From positions 434,001 to 498,000 of the forward strand of contig NZ_AP020337.1 in the NCBI RefSeq assembly GCF_009176725.1: DNA of 64,000 bases, written 5' to 3'. Of this stretch, positions 24,647 through 34,211 are shown in pieces (the stretch's first letter is position 1; every line of letters starts with the position of its first letter). The notes beneath the pieces were generated by a model. It ran no database searches. It saw only the letters and a program-made list of their open reading frames with translations, and was not told the DNA's origin. Position numbers and translations under genes: made by a program. The stretch comes from Pseudomonas sp. KUIN-1 (GTDB lineage: Bacteria; Pseudomonadota; Gammaproteobacteria; Pseudomonadales; Pseudomonadaceae).

Positions 24647-27600
24647 GTGTTGAAAGCAGCACCCAGGGGCAAGCTTGCGCGCTCCACTGAACAGCAATCT
24701 CTCGGGCCGGACAGGTTCACGCCCAGTAGCATTGCTGTTCGCGAACACCGGAACCGGGAACGGGCAGACCGCATCATCGACCAGTTCGTCGAGCGCTTCA
24801 CAGAAAAAGATTTTTTTCCGGATGACGGCGATGACGCCTTGTTTGCCTTGCTGGTTCAGTTGCCTGAATGGCCAGCAGACCTGTCGATCAGGATTCACAA
24901 CGAAAGCGACGAAGTGCTCGCGGTTTTCCTGAAGGGCAGCGATGACAGCGTCGTTCAGAGCAGTATTCTCCTGACGCTAAACGCTGACGCTTATATTGCG
25001 CCGGATGATGTTCCGATCTCCGATGATGAGCCGCTGCTGCACTTGATCTTCAGCCAGTTGCCTGTGGGTTCTGACCTCGGGATGGGAGGTAACTTTCCGG
25101 GCAGCAACAGTGTCGCCGGACGAATAGTAACCCTGCGTGAGCAAATCGCCGGGTTGGCAAAAGACCACAGGCCGCTGTTGTTCGATGCCCTTGTGGCGGC
25201 GAATGAGGACGTTTCAAAAAGCCAGCTGGATACCCGCACGCGTAACCCTCTTCTGCCCCTATGGGTTCGTCAGCAGGCTTTTCTGACTCCCGCGCTGGGC
25301 GTGCTGTGTGCCTTATGCCCAGAGGTTCCGGTCGCACGCCTCGAGGAATTGCTGGATCAGATGCCGTTGACGGCGCAGGAAGAAACCGGCTTTCTGGAGA
25401 GAACACTATTGCCGGACGCTTTTGGCGAAGCGCTGAACATTTCTCTGGATGAGTGGAGCAGCAGTCTGGCCATTGATGGTCTGGCGCGAACGCGCAGCTT
25501 CAATACCTATACGGATGAGCTGGCCCGCCGCCTTGCCAGTCAGCTGCTGACGGACACCCTGGGACGAGCACTGGTGATCATCGAGTACGGCATGAGCCTG
25601 TATGTCACGCCAGGCCCTGACGATACCAGCATCGTTTTGCTGCATGACGACTACGGCAATTACCGTGCACAGGATACCGGCAACGGTGAAATCACTTCAT
25701 TCAAGGAGGGCACCGACAGCTTTTATCTGGCGATCAGTGCGCAATTGAAGGCCGAAGAACGAGCATTGCTGGGCATGCAGTTCGAACAGGACGTCAAGGG
25801 GTTTCGCGAGCTGCTGACCCGTCTTGCCATCAAGGAAAATCGCGGCTGGTTTGACCCCGGAAAGCCCACCGAAATCGAAAGCGGGTTTCTACCCGAGTGG
25901 TTCGCGGCCGCGGCCGATGTCGAAAAGCATCGCTGGAAAGCGGCGGTGCAGGATTACACTCAGGCATTGCTCGAAGCTCAGGCACCGGACCTGCTCGATC
26001 CTTCCGGATACGGAGAGCCCGAGCAGTTGCGCAACTACGCGCGTGAGAAACTTCGGGCGCGAATCCTGCTCGACCACGGGGTTGCAGTCGACCCTGACGC
26101 TGTCATTGTGCACACCGCGAGCATCGAGATTGACCCAGGCATTATCATCGATACGGATTACACCTACGTCGGTCCTTCAGAGATCGAGCCGAATGTTGAA
26201 ACGCAGCAGCGCAGCCTGACGGAGCTGTCTCTGGAAAACATTGCCGTTACCGATATCAACTTTCTGCTCACCGGTCGCGCGTTTGACGATCATGGACAAC
26301 TGATCAGCTTTTTGAGCGCCGGCTATCTGTTCAGCCTGATTCGTGATCTGAACGTCGGCGAAAACTATGTCCGCTTCCTCAATACCGAGTTATTGACCTC
26401 GACAGCCGGGCAATGGCACCGCGAACGTTTCGCGAGCGTCATGCGCGCACAGATGCGTCTGGACGCCCTCGAAGCAAAAATGGCCGGAGACTTTCTTGGC
26501 GATGGAGGGCTCCCTCCCGAGTTGGCGAACAGAGGTTACAAATGGCTCGCCGCCGTACTGGATCACCCGTCTGAAGGTGGCGATCGTGCGGCGGTGGAGG
26601 GGCACCGCATTCAGGTCAGTCAGTTGTCGATCAATGGTGTGACATTGAGCGGCATACTGCTGGTCGGCGCGGAGTCTCTTTCCAGCGTGGCCAGCCTGGT
26701 GCTGTTCACCCCGCAGGTACCCGACGGCAAATGCTTCCGGGAAATGAGCGATGCGCAGGCACTTCAGCAACAAGTACTGCTTGAGCCTGAACTGCTGGAC
26801 TATCTGGTGAGCAGGGCTCCTCTGGCGTCCCGGGGCCATGTCAGGCACGTCCTGACCTCTGGCCGTGACACGCTGTTCATGGCACTGCAGCCCTGCACCG
26901 GTAGTTTTCTCGATGCAGTTTACGAGTCTGAAGTCGCACGGGTGATTTCTGCTGTCGATGAACAGACCAATACCACGTGGGAAACCAATTGGGAGAGCGC
27001 CTGGGAAATCACCAAGGCTATTGGCGATATCGTGCTCACCTTCGCACCTTTCAAGGTGAGGCTGCCGATGGCCGCGCTGCGCAGTTTTTATGCCATATGG
27101 CAGGGCGTTGCCACGACGGCTGATGACAAGGCAAGCGCCCCGCTGTATTTCGTTCAGGCGGCGCTGCTACTGGCCGATGGATTGGCGCTGCCCAAGGGGC
27201 GACGGGTCAGGACGCCCGCAGCGACCTCCATTGGTCGTTCTGTCCTCGATCCGAGAACAGCCGTGGCAAGAATCCCCGGCGGGTTGAAATTACGCGATGA
27301 CGGTTTTTACAAAGGCGTTTACGAAAAAAGCCGGGAAGACGCGCCGAGCCGTTTTTATGCCGTGCAACACGATAAGGCCTATGCTGTCAGGTACGACGCC
27401 GATTCCGCAGTCTGGCGGGTGATCGATCCGCGCCGGCCGGATGCCTATTACCAATTGCCGATTCAGCTCGACAGGCAAAATGTGTGGGTACACGCCTCGG
27501 CAGGTTTGCGCGGTGGCAAGAAGCATTCGAAACCCAAGTCCTCCAGTGGCTCGGGCAGTGATAGCGGATCGCCGGAAAACGGTAGCCGCGTCAGGAGGTA

Positions 27601-27871
27601 TAAAGTTGATCTGGAGGGATTTTTTGAAAGTCGCAACTTCAAGAACGCTCAGAAAAACATCGAAGATGACCTCGTCGTTGCAGTCAGGAAGGCAACAGAG
27701 CGATTCGAACTGGACGGTAACGGCAGTCTGCATAAACACGGCAAAACAGGTTTTTCGCTCGATCTTCCCGGTGTTGGCAGGAGTACCGGCAGGGGAGCCT
27801 GGCGCTTGATACTCGAACCCGGTGAAAAGGGCATCATCAGGGCTGTCGACGTCAAGGATCCGCACAAATAG
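24647..27871 (+). CDS. Large dermonecrotic-toxin-like (DUF6543-type) protein
   Basis: Function unproven. I chose the GTG at 24647 (MLKAAPRGKLARST) because AAGGA lies 8 bp before it; an upstream TTG at 24599 with GGGAGG only 4 bp away would add 16 residues. The 1074 residues have no signal peptide. Features typical of the large Pseudomonas dermonecrotic-toxin-domain proteins include LRARILLDHGVAVDPDAVIV (middle) and the VWRVIDPRRPDAYYQLPI segment near residue 920. A Ser/Gly/Lys-rich linker (about 954-986) then leads to an 88-residue C-terminal domain (987-1074) ending WRLILEPGEKGIIRAVDV, whose strand pattern vaguely recalls small RNase toxins. Weakly hydrophobic stretches near residues 845-885 could touch membranes. 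No secretion gene or immunity gene lies next to it. Confidence 0.7.
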   Translation: MLKAAPRGKLARSTEQQSLGPDRFTPSSIAVREHRNRERADRIIDQFVERFTEKDFFPDDGDDALFALLVQLPEWPADLSIRIHNESDEVLAVFLKGSDDSVVQSSILLTLNADAYIAPDDVPISDDEPLLHLIFSQLPVGSDLGMGGNFPGSNSVAGRIVTLREQIAGLAKDHRPLLFDALVAANEDVSKSQLDTRTRNPLLPLWVRQQAFLTPALGVLCALCPEVPVARLEELLDQMPLTAQEETGFLERTLLPDAFGEALNISLDEWSSSLAIDGLARTRSFNTYTDELARRLASQLLTDTLGRALVIIEYGMSLYVTPGPDDTSIVLLHDDYGNYRAQDTGNGEITSFKEGTDSFYLAISAQLKAEERALLGMQFEQDVKGFRELLTRLAIKENRGWFDPGKPTEIESGFLPEWFAAAADVEKHRWKAAVQDYTQALLEAQAPDLLDPSGYGEPEQLRNYAREKLRARILLDHGVAVDPDAVIVHTASIEIDPGIIIDTDYTYVGPSEIEPNVETQQRSLTELSLENIAVTDINFLLTGRAFDDHGQLISFLSAGYLFSLIRDLNVGENYVRFLNTELLTSTAGQWHRERFASVMRAQMRLDALEAKMAGDFLGDGGLPPELANRGYKWLAAVLDHPSEGGDRAAVEGHRIQVSQLSINGVTLSGILLVGAESLSSVASLVLFTPQVPDGKCFREMSDAQALQQQVLLEPELLDYLVSRAPLASRGHVRHVLTSGRDTLFMALQPCTGSFLDAVYESEVARVISAVDEQTNTTWETNWESAWEITKAIGDIVLTFAPFKVRLPMAALRSFYAIWQGVATTADDKASAPLYFVQAALLLADGLALPKGRRVRTPAATSIGRSVLDPRTAVARIPGGLKLRDDGFYKGVYEKSREDAPSRFYAVQHDKAYAVRYDADSAVWRVIDPRRPDAYYQLPIQLDRQNVWVHASAGLRGGKKHSKPKSSSGSGSDSGSPENGSRVRRYKVDLEGFFESRNFKNAQKNIEDDLVVAVRKATERFELDGNGSLHKHGKTGFSLDLPGVGRSTGRGAWRLILEPGEKGIIRAVDVKDPHK

Positions 27872-27926
27872 CTCAGACCTGCGCAGCGCAAGCCGCTGAA
27901 TTGGCTTGGCAAATCGCCTCGATAGA

Positions 27927-27955
27927 CAAAAGGCACGGCTCTCGCCGTGCCTTTT
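27927..27955 (+). terminator. Rho-independent terminator of the toxin-like gene
   Basis: AAAAGGCACGGC and GCCGTGCCTTTT form a 12-bp stem around a TCTC loop, 55 bp past the stop codon. The symmetric A and T runs suit termination on either strand. Confidence 0.88.
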
Positions 27956-28002
27956 GCGTCGAGCTCTGAGAAAATGCCGGCACTTTTATTGCGGATGCCG
28001 AC

Positions 28003-29067
28003 ATGACTGCCCTGAAGAACGACCGTTTCCTTCGCGCTTTGCTCAAGCAACCCGTAGACGTCACGCCGGTATGGATGATGCGTCAGGCAGGTCGTTACCT
28101 GCCGGAATACCGCGCCAGCCGCGCCAGTGCCGGGGATTTCATGAGCCTGTGCAAGAACCCGCAGTTCGCCTGTGAAGTCACCCTGCAGCCGCTGGATCGC
28201 TACCCGCTGGACGCGGCGATTCTGTTCTCCGACATACTGACCATTCCTGATGCGATGGGCCAGGGGCTGTACTTCGAAACCGGCGAAGGCCCGCGTTTCA
28301 GGAAAACCGTGAGTACACTCGCTGACATCGAAGCACTGCCGATCCCCGATGCGCAGCAGGATCTGGGCTACGTGATGGATGCGGTCAGCACCATTCGCCG
28401 CGAACTCAACGGTCGTGTACCGCTGATCGGTTTCGCCGGCAGCCCGTGGACGCTGGCGACCTACATGGTCGAGGGCGGTTCGTCGAAGGACTTCCGCAAG
28501 TCCAAGGCCATGCTCTACGACAACCCGCAAGCCATGCACCTGCTGCTCGACAAGCTGGCGCAGTCAGTCACCTCCTACCTCAATGGCCAGATTCTGGCCG
28601 GTGCGCAGGCCGTGCAGATCTTCGACAGCTGGGGCGGCAGCCTGTCTTCGGCGGCGTATCAGGAGTTCTCGCTGGCCTACATGCGCAAGATCGTCAGCGG
28701 CCTGATCCGCGAAAACGACGGGCGCAAGGTGCCGGTCATCGTCTTCACCAAAGGCGGCGGTCTATGGCTGGAAAGCATCGCCGACATCGGTGCAGACACC
28801 CTGGGGCTGGACTGGACCTGCGACATCGGCGAAGCGCGTCAGCGTGTCGGCAGCAAGGTTTCGCTGCAAGGCAACATGGACCCGACCGTACTCTACGCCC
28901 GCCCGGAAGCCATCCGCCAGGAAGTCGCACGCATCCTTGCCAGCTACGGCAGCGGCACCGGCCACGTCTTCAACCTCGGCCACGGCATCACCCCTGAGGT
29001 CGACCCGGCCAATGCCGGCGCGTTCATTGAAGCCGTACACGAGTTGTCGGCGCAGTATCACGTGTAG
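28003..29067 (+). CDS. hemE: Uroporphyrinogen decarboxylase
   Basis: Removes four carboxyl groups from uroporphyrinogen III to give coproporphyrinogen III in heme synthesis. It has 354 residues, the usual length. The signatures [13 protein letters not shown] near the N-terminus and [13 protein letters not shown] in the middle are present, as is the C-terminal [12 protein letters not shown]. It follows gltD in other pseudomonads; here the toxin-like gene separates them. Confidence 0.97.
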   Translation: MTALKNDRFLRALLKQPVDVTPVWMMRQAGRYLPEYRASRASAGDFMSLCKNPQFACEVTLQPLDRYPLDAAILFSDILTIPDAMGQGLYFETGEGPRFRKTVSTLADIEALPIPDAQQDLGYVMDAVSTIRRELNGRVPLIGFAGSPWTLATYMVEGGSSKDFRKSKAMLYDNPQAMHLLLDKLAQSVTSYLNGQILAGAQAVQIFDSWGGSLSSAAYQEFSLAYMRKIVSGLIRENDGRKVPVIVFTKGGGLWLESIADIGADTLGLDWTCDIGEARQRVGSKVSLQGNMDPTVLYARPEAIRQEVARILASYGSGTGHVFNLGHGITPEVDPANAGAFIEAVHELSAQYHV

Positions 29068-29112
29068 TTGCCGGGCTGACGATGTTGGTTTTTGAGAGCT
29101 GAACTTGTGGGA

Positions 29113-29142
29113 GAGGAATAGAAAAGACTATTCCTCTTACTT
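29113..29142 (+). terminator. Likely terminator of hemE
   Basis: GAGGAATAG and CTATTCCTC form a 9-bp perfect stem with loop AAAAGA, 46 bp after hemE. The following TTACTTATTTT is U-rich but broken. Confidence 0.65.
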
Positions 29143-29295
29143 ATTTTCAGGGCTGATAGCTGGTGATCGGACGACGGTAGTGCTCTTAGGGGCGATGAGT
29201 GATAAATTGCCGGCAAGCAATCCGGCAAGAATAGCCGGTTAAAAATTACCAAAGCCCTATAAATAGGGGCATCAGGCGGGGTTTGAAACCGGCAA

Positions 29296-30477
29296 ATGGC
29301 ATTCACACCGTACATCCCCCAAGACAAAGCCCCCGATGAGCTGCAGGATCAGGTCGTCCAGATCATGCGGCTCGATGCGGCCCTACACGCGAAGATCCCT
29401 GGCCCGCTGCGTTTGCCGATGATGAACCTGCTGCGGGTGGTGAATTCTTACTACAGCAACAAGATCGAGGGTAACTCCACGATTCCCGCCGACATTCTGC
29501 GTGCCGAGGAGGCTCCTCAGGAGTTCAAGGGTGCCAAGGACCTGCAGGAGATCAAGCGTCACATTGAAGCCCAGCGTCGACTTACCGATGAGCCTATCAA
29601 TCAGGTCGACGTATGCACGAAGAGCGCTATCTCACGCATGCACCGCGAGTTCTATGTTGGCGTGCCCGAAGATATGCTGGATATTCAACTGAATGAGAAG
29701 GGCGATACCGTACGTATGGTCCCCGGCGAATTCCGGCAATTGGGAGTTCGCGTCGGCAAGCACATCCCTCCAACCGTCGAGCAGATGCCCGCATACCTCA
29801 ACGATTTTGAGCGAATGTACCGCCTTGACTGGATCCACGGCCTTTCGGGCTTCTTTGCGGCTGCAGCGTCGCACCACAGGCTGATGTGGATTCACCCATT
29901 TATGGATGGCAACGGTCGCACCGGCCGCCTGTTCACGGATCAGTACCTCAAGGCCGCTGGCTTTGGTGGGTATGGTCTGTGGTCCATGAGCCGTGGATTT
30001 GCCCGCAACGTCACCGCCTACTACGAGATGCTTGGCGCCGCCGACCACCCGCGCAAAGGTGAGCTGGATGGGCGGGGCGAGCTCTCGGATAGTGGCCTGT
30101 TGCGCTGGACCCGTTTCTTCACGGAGACTGCCCTGGATCAGGTGCAATACTTCAGCGCGCAGCTTGAACCGGAAAGGCTTGGCGAGCGGATCGACGTTTA
30201 TTTCGAGATGCGCAGCCGTCGCGCGCTTTCGGACAGCAAGGGCGAGACTCTACCTGAGCTCCGTATAGAGGCCCGAGATGTCTATAAGGCGTTGCTCTAT
30301 CAGGGCGATCAGCAGCGCGCTGATATTCAGGCCCGCTTGGGCGTCGGCGAGCGCACCACCCGCAGTCTGTTGAGCCAGATGGCCAAAGAGGGATTGATAA
30401 CGTTGGACGGCCGCAAGCCGGTAGCCCTGAACCTATCCCGGCACTCGATCGAGTTCCTGTTTCCCTACCTCTGGTAA
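29296..30477 (+). CDS. Fic-domain protein (predicted AMPylase), auto-inhibited class II
   Basis: Fic enzymes transfer AMP or another nucleotide group to target proteins. The 393 residues hold an N-terminal helical region with the inhibitory motif S-N-K-I-E-G-N (Glu58), the complete catalytic loop HPFMDGNGRTGR (residues 200-211, His200 as general base), and a C-terminal winged-helix domain (DVYKALL ... RTTRSLLSQMAKEGLITLDGRKP). Glu58 in an N-terminal helix defines class II, where the same protein inhibits itself. No separate antitoxin is adjacent. The target is unknown. It stands alone between hemE and a convergent operon, and looks accessory. Confidence 0.88.
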   Translation: MAFTPYIPQDKAPDELQDQVVQIMRLDAALHAKIPGPLRLPMMNLLRVVNSYYSNKIEGNSTIPADILRAEEAPQEFKGAKDLQEIKRHIEAQRRLTDEPINQVDVCTKSAISRMHREFYVGVPEDMLDIQLNEKGDTVRMVPGEFRQLGVRVGKHIPPTVEQMPAYLNDFERMYRLDWIHGLSGFFAAAASHHRLMWIHPFMDGNGRTGRLFTDQYLKAAGFGGYGLWSMSRGFARNVTAYYEMLGAADHPRKGELDGRGELSDSGLLRWTRFFTETALDQVQYFSAQLEPERLGERIDVYFEMRSRRALSDSKGETLPELRIEARDVYKALLYQGDQQRADIQARLGVGERTTRSLLSQMAKEGLITLDGRKPVALNLSRHSIEFLFPYLW

Positions 30478-30510
30478 CCCTGTACGCACCAGGGTCATCC
30501 TTCCCTTTTC

Positions 30511-30537
30511 AGCGCCGACGACTACGTCGGCGCTTTC
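30511..30537 (+). terminator. Hairpin at the convergent fic / D-aminoacylase ends
   Basis: AGCGCCGACG and CGTCGGCGCT form a 10-bp perfect stem with loop ACTA, followed by TTTC on the plus strand. It starts 34 bp after fic and overlaps the last codons of the D-aminoacylase gene on the other strand. The T-run is short. Confidence 0.6.
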
Positions 30538-31997
30538 GCATCCGCAAAGCCCTCCCGCAGCGAACCGCTGCGTGGCAGGAATCTGCCCTGTCGCTCGCCT
30601 TGCGGCTGGCCTTCGGCATAGCTCAACCGGCCGTTGACCCAAACACCGTCGATGCCCTGCGCCGCTCGCTGAGGATCTTTGAAGTCCGCCACGTCTCGCA
30701 CGGTTTGCGGATTGAACAGCACCAGATCCGCCCAGTAGCCTTCGCGAATAAGGCCGCGCTCGTGCAGGGCGAAGCGCGCGGCCGACAGCCCGGTCATTTT
30801 GTGTACGGCGGTGTGCAACGCAAACAGCCCCTTGTCGCGGCTGAAATGCCCGAGCACCCTCGGGAACGCGCCCCACAGGCGCGGATGGGGAAACGGGTCT
30901 TCCGGAAGGCCATCGGAGCCGATCATCGCCAGCGGGTGAGACATGATGCGCTCGACATCGCTTTCATCCATGCCGTAGTACACCGCACCCGCAGGCTGCA
31001 ACGTGCGTGCGGCGTCCAGCAATGACAGCCCCCAGTCGGCGGCAATGTCCTGCAGATCCCTGCCACCCTGATCCGGGTGCGGCGTAGACCAGGTGATGGT
31101 GATGCGAAATGCGTCAGTGACCTGTTTGAGGTCCAGCGTCGAAGAGCTGGCCGCATAGGGATAGCAGTCGCAACCTACCGGATGGTCCTGCGCGGCTTTT
31201 TCCAGGGCTGCCAGCAGTTGCGGGCTGCGTCCCCAGTTGCCGGCACCAGCGCATTTCATGTGCGAGATGATGACCGGTGAGCGCGCATGGCGGCCTATAT
31301 CGAATGCTTCCGCCATGGCCTCCAGCACCGGCTCGAACTCGCTGCGCAGGTGGGTGGTGTAAATCGCGCCGAACGCGCTGAGCTCTTCCGCCAGTTGTTT
31401 GACCTCGCTGGTTTCGGCCGAGAACGCAGAGGCGTAGGCAAGGCCGGTCGATAACCCCAGCGCGCCGGCTTCCAGGCTGTCACGCAACTGTTCGCGCATC
31501 GCGGCAATTTCTTCCGGACTGGCGCTGCGCAACAAGTCATCCATGTGGTTGCTGCGCAAGGCGGTATGGCCGATCAGGGCCGCCACGTTCACCGCTGGCC
31601 TGGCGTTTTCAACCGCTGAGCGGTAGTCGGTGAAACGTGGATAGATGAACGCAGCGGCGTCGCCCAGCAGGTTCATCGGGTCGGGCGGATTGCCGCTCAG
31701 CGAGACCGGCGACGCGCTGATCCCGCAGTTGCCGACGATGACGGTCGTTACGCCCTGGCTGATTTTCGGCAGCATGTCGGGTTTGCGGATCACCACCGTA
31801 TCGTCGTGGGTGTGGACATCGATAAACCCTGGGGCCAGCACGCGACCGGCCGCATCGACTTCTTCCCGGGCTTTGCCGTCGGTCAGACTGCCGATGCGCT
31901 GAATGCGCCCGTCGCTGATCGCCACATCGGCGCGTACCCCCGGTGTGTCACTGCCATCAATGACCAGTGCGTCGCGGATGATCAGGTCATAAAACAT
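30522..31997 (-). CDS. N-acyl-D-amino-acid deacylase (D-aminoacylase family)
   Basis: Amidohydrolase expected to split N-acyl-D-amino acids into a carboxylate and the free D-amino acid in the cytoplasm; 491 residues. Metal ligands are visible in DVHTHDD (His62, His64); GNCGISASP carries the bridging Cys of D-aminoacylases, and IISHMKC and MIGSDGLPEDP supply further ligands. The exact substrate (D-Glu, D-Asp, N-acetyl or other) cannot be read. It is third in an operon after a GntP-type transporter and an RpiR regulator, with 3 bp between it and the regulator gene. Confidence 0.87.
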   Translation of the reverse strand: MFYDLIIRDALVIDGSDTPGVRADVAISDGRIQRIGSLTDGKAREEVDAAGRVLAPGFIDVHTHDDTVVIRKPDMLPKISQGVTTVIVGNCGISASPVSLSGNPPDPMNLLGDAAAFIYPRFTDYRSAVENARPAVNVAALIGHTALRSNHMDDLLRSASPEEIAAMREQLRDSLEAGALGLSTGLAYASAFSAETSEVKQLAEELSAFGAIYTTHLRSEFEPVLEAMAEAFDIGRHARSPVIISHMKCAGAGNWGRSPQLLAALEKAAQDHPVGCDCYPYAASSSTLDLKQVTDAFRITITWSTPHPDQGGRDLQDIAADWGLSLLDAARTLQPAGAVYYGMDESDVERIMSHPLAMIGSDGLPEDPFPHPRLWGAFPRVLGHFSRDKGLFALHTAVHKMTGLSAARFALHERGLIREGYWADLVLFNPQTVRDVADFKDPQRAAQGIDGVWVNGRLSYAEGQPQGERQGRFLPRSGSLREGFADAKAPT

Positions 31998-32000
31998 GGT

Positions 32001-32861
32001 TCAGTCTCCCAGCGGCAGGCCATCTTCGCCGCCACGGTATTCATCCAGCGCAAGCTTGATCCGGCGCAGCCGCTCCTGGTTGTCTTCAGGGCTCGACAGC
32101 GCCAGTTCAGTGGCCAGCACATCGATGGTCAGCAGCATGCCGTAACGCGCTGCGGTGGGTTTATAGATGAAATTGGTTTCAGCAATCTGTAACGGCAGCA
32201 CGACCTCGGCCAGTTGTGCCAGCGGTGAGTCAGGCAGGGTGATGGCCAGCACGCGGGCACCGTAGCTGCGCGCCAGGGTCACGGCGTCGAGCAGCTCCGG
32301 TGGGCGCCCGCTGAGCGAGCAGACAATCAGACTGTGTTGCGGGCCAAGCGTAGCGGCGACCATGCGCATCATCACCGGGTCGCGGCAGGCGGCCACCGGG
32401 TAACCCAGGCGCACCAGCCGGGTTTGCAGCTCCTCGCTGCACAGGCTGGAGCAACCGCCCATGCCGAATGTGTGAATCATGCGTGCATCGGTGACGCAGG
32501 CGATGGCGGCGGCAAAGCGTGTCGCGTCAAAGCCTGCCAGGTGCTGGCGCAGGGTGGCTTCGATGTCGTCGACAATCCGGGCGAAAAAGGCCGACTGCTC
32601 CGGCGCCGGTTGCGGATGCAAAAAGCGGCTGCCGACGCCGCTGGCCTGAGCCAGTTGCAGGCGCAAATCGCGCAGATCCCGGCAACCGATGCTGCGCGCG
32701 AAACGTGACAGCGTCGCACTGCTGACCTCGGCACGGCTGGCCAGCTCATCCAGACTGGCACTGGCCGCGAAGGCGATATCGCTGAGCAACAGCCTGGCGA
32801 TTCGGCCTTCTCCCGCACTGAAGGAATCCTGACGGGCACGTATCTGGTACAGAATGTCCAC
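32001..32861 (-). CDS. MurR/RpiR-family transcription regulator with SIS domain
   Basis: Predicted one-component regulator of the surrounding operon; 286 residues starting at a GTG. The N-terminal helix-turn-helix (SLDELASRAEVSSATLSRFAR) is followed by an SIS sugar-phosphate-binding domain (TFGMGGCSSLCSEELQ and IVCSLSGRPPELLDAV). SIS domains usually bind phosphosugars; the ligand here may be a product of the D-amino-acid pathway. Its GTG directly follows the TGA of the transporter gene, so the two are coupled. Confidence 0.88.
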   Translation of the reverse strand: MDILYQIRARQDSFSAGEGRIARLLLSDIAFAASASLDELASRAEVSSATLSRFARSIGCRDLRDLRLQLAQASGVGSRFLHPQPAPEQSAFFARIVDDIEATLRQHLAGFDATRFAAAIACVTDARMIHTFGMGGCSSLCSEELQTRLVRLGYPVAACRDPVMMRMVAATLGPQHSLIVCSLSGRPPELLDAVTLARSYGARVLAITLPDSPLAQLAEVVLPLQIAETNFIYKPTAARYGMLLTIDVLATELALSSPEDNQERLRRIKLALDEYRGGEDGLPLGD

Positions 32862-34211
32862 TCAAAGCACCTGCGCCAGGCCCAGCGTCAGGGCGAAAGC
32901 GACGACGGAAATCAGCGTCTCCAAGACCGTCCAGGTCTTGAACGTTTGCGCGACAGTCATGTTGAAATACTCCTTGATAAGCCAGAACCCACCGTCGTTG
33001 ACGTGGGAAAAGATCACCGAGCCTGCACCCGTCGCCAGCACCAGCAGTTCGGGGTGTGGATAACCCAGCCCCATCGCCACAGGTGCAACGATGCCCGATG
33101 CCGTGGTCATCGCCACCGTCGCCGAGCCGGTGGCAACGCGCATCAGTGCCGCGAACAACCAGCCCATCAGCAGGGGCGACAGATGAAAGTCCTGCGCCAG
33201 GCCGACGATCTCATTGGTCACGCCGCTGTCGATCAGAATGCGGTTCAAGCCGCCACCGGCACCTACCAGCAACGTGATGCTGGCGGTCGGTGCCAGGCAC
33301 TCGTTGGTGAATTTCAGGATAGAGTCGCGGTTGAAGCCCTGCGCGATGCCCAGCGTCCAGAAGCTCAGCAGGGTGGCCAGCAGCAGGGCAATCACCGAGT
33401 TACCGATGAACAGCAGAAAGCTGTTGAACGCGCTACCCGGTGTACTGATCAGGTTGGCCCAGCCACCCAGCAGCATCAGCACCACCGGCAGCAGAATCGT
33501 CGCCATGGTCAGGCCGAAGCTGGGCAGCTTCTGGCGTGGCTCGCGGTCGAGAAACTGTTTGGCCAGCGGGTTTTCAGCCGGCAGGTGGATGCGCGGGACA
33601 ATGAATTTGGCATACACCGGACCGGCGATGATCGCCGTGGGGATGCCGATCAGGATGGCGTAGAACAGCGTTTGTCCTACCGACGCCTGATACGCCTGCA
33701 CCGCGAGCATCGCAGCAGGGTGCGGCGGCACCAGCGCATGCACCACCGAAAGACCGGCGACCATCGGCAGGCCGACCATCAGAATCGACACCCCGACACG
33801 CCGGGCTACGGTAAAGGCGATCGGCACCAGCAGAACGAAGCCGACTTCGAAGAACAGTGGCAAGCCCACCAGAAACGCAATGCAGACCATGGCCCAGTGC
33901 GCGTTACGTTCGCCAAAGCGATCGATCAGGGTGCGCGCCACCTGCTCGGCGCCGCCAGACTCGGCCATCATCTTGCCGAGCATGGTGCCCAGCGCCACGA
34001 CCAGCGCGATATGCCCCAGCGTTTTGCCAACCCCCGCTTCATAAGAGGCGACCACGCCACTGGCCGGCATTCCCGCAACCAGTGCCAGACCGACCGAAAC
34101 AAGCGTGATGACGATAAACGGATTGAGGCGGTAACGCGCGATCAGCACGATCAAGGCGATGATGGCGACAGCGGCGTAGACCAATAGCGAAATACCGGGT
34201 GACGGCGACAT
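32862..34211 (-). CDS. GntP-family gluconate/organic acid:H+ symporter
   Basis: Inner-membrane permease of the gluconate transporter family; 449 residues from the ATG at 34211 (MSPSPGISLLVYAAVA). About 12-14 hydrophobic segments are seen, with family motifs such as GTMLGKMMAESGGAEQVA and LVPPHPAAMLA. GntP relatives also carry D-serine and other hydroxy or amino acids. Since a D-aminoacylase is encoded in the same operon, N-acyl-D-amino acids or D-amino acids are plausible cargo; this is inference. Confidence 0.85.
   Translation of the reverse strand: MSPSPGISLLVYAAVAIIALIVLIARYRLNPFIVITLVSVGLALVAGMPASGVVASYEAGVGKTLGHIALVVALGTMLGKMMAESGGAEQVARTLIDRFGERNAHWAMVCIAFLVGLPLFFEVGFVLLVPIAFTVARRVGVSILMVGLPMVAGLSVVHALVPPHPAAMLAVQAYQASVGQTLFYAILIGIPTAIIAGPVYAKFIVPRIHLPAENPLAKQFLDREPRQKLPSFGLTMATILLPVVLMLLGGWANLISTPGSAFNSFLLFIGNSVIALLLATLLSFWTLGIAQGFNRDSILKFTNECLAPTASITLLVGAGGGLNRILIDSGVTNEIVGLAQDFHLSPLLMGWLFAALMRVATGSATVAMTTASGIVAPVAMGLGYPHPELLVLATGAGSVIFSHVNDGGFWLIKEYFNMTVAQTFKTWTVLETLISVVAFALTLGLAQVL

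Noticed and set aside
27872..28002. A small immunity gene after the toxin-like gene
   Set aside because: The gap is 131 bp with a terminator in the middle. I found no open frame with a ribosome binding site that could code for an immunity protein.
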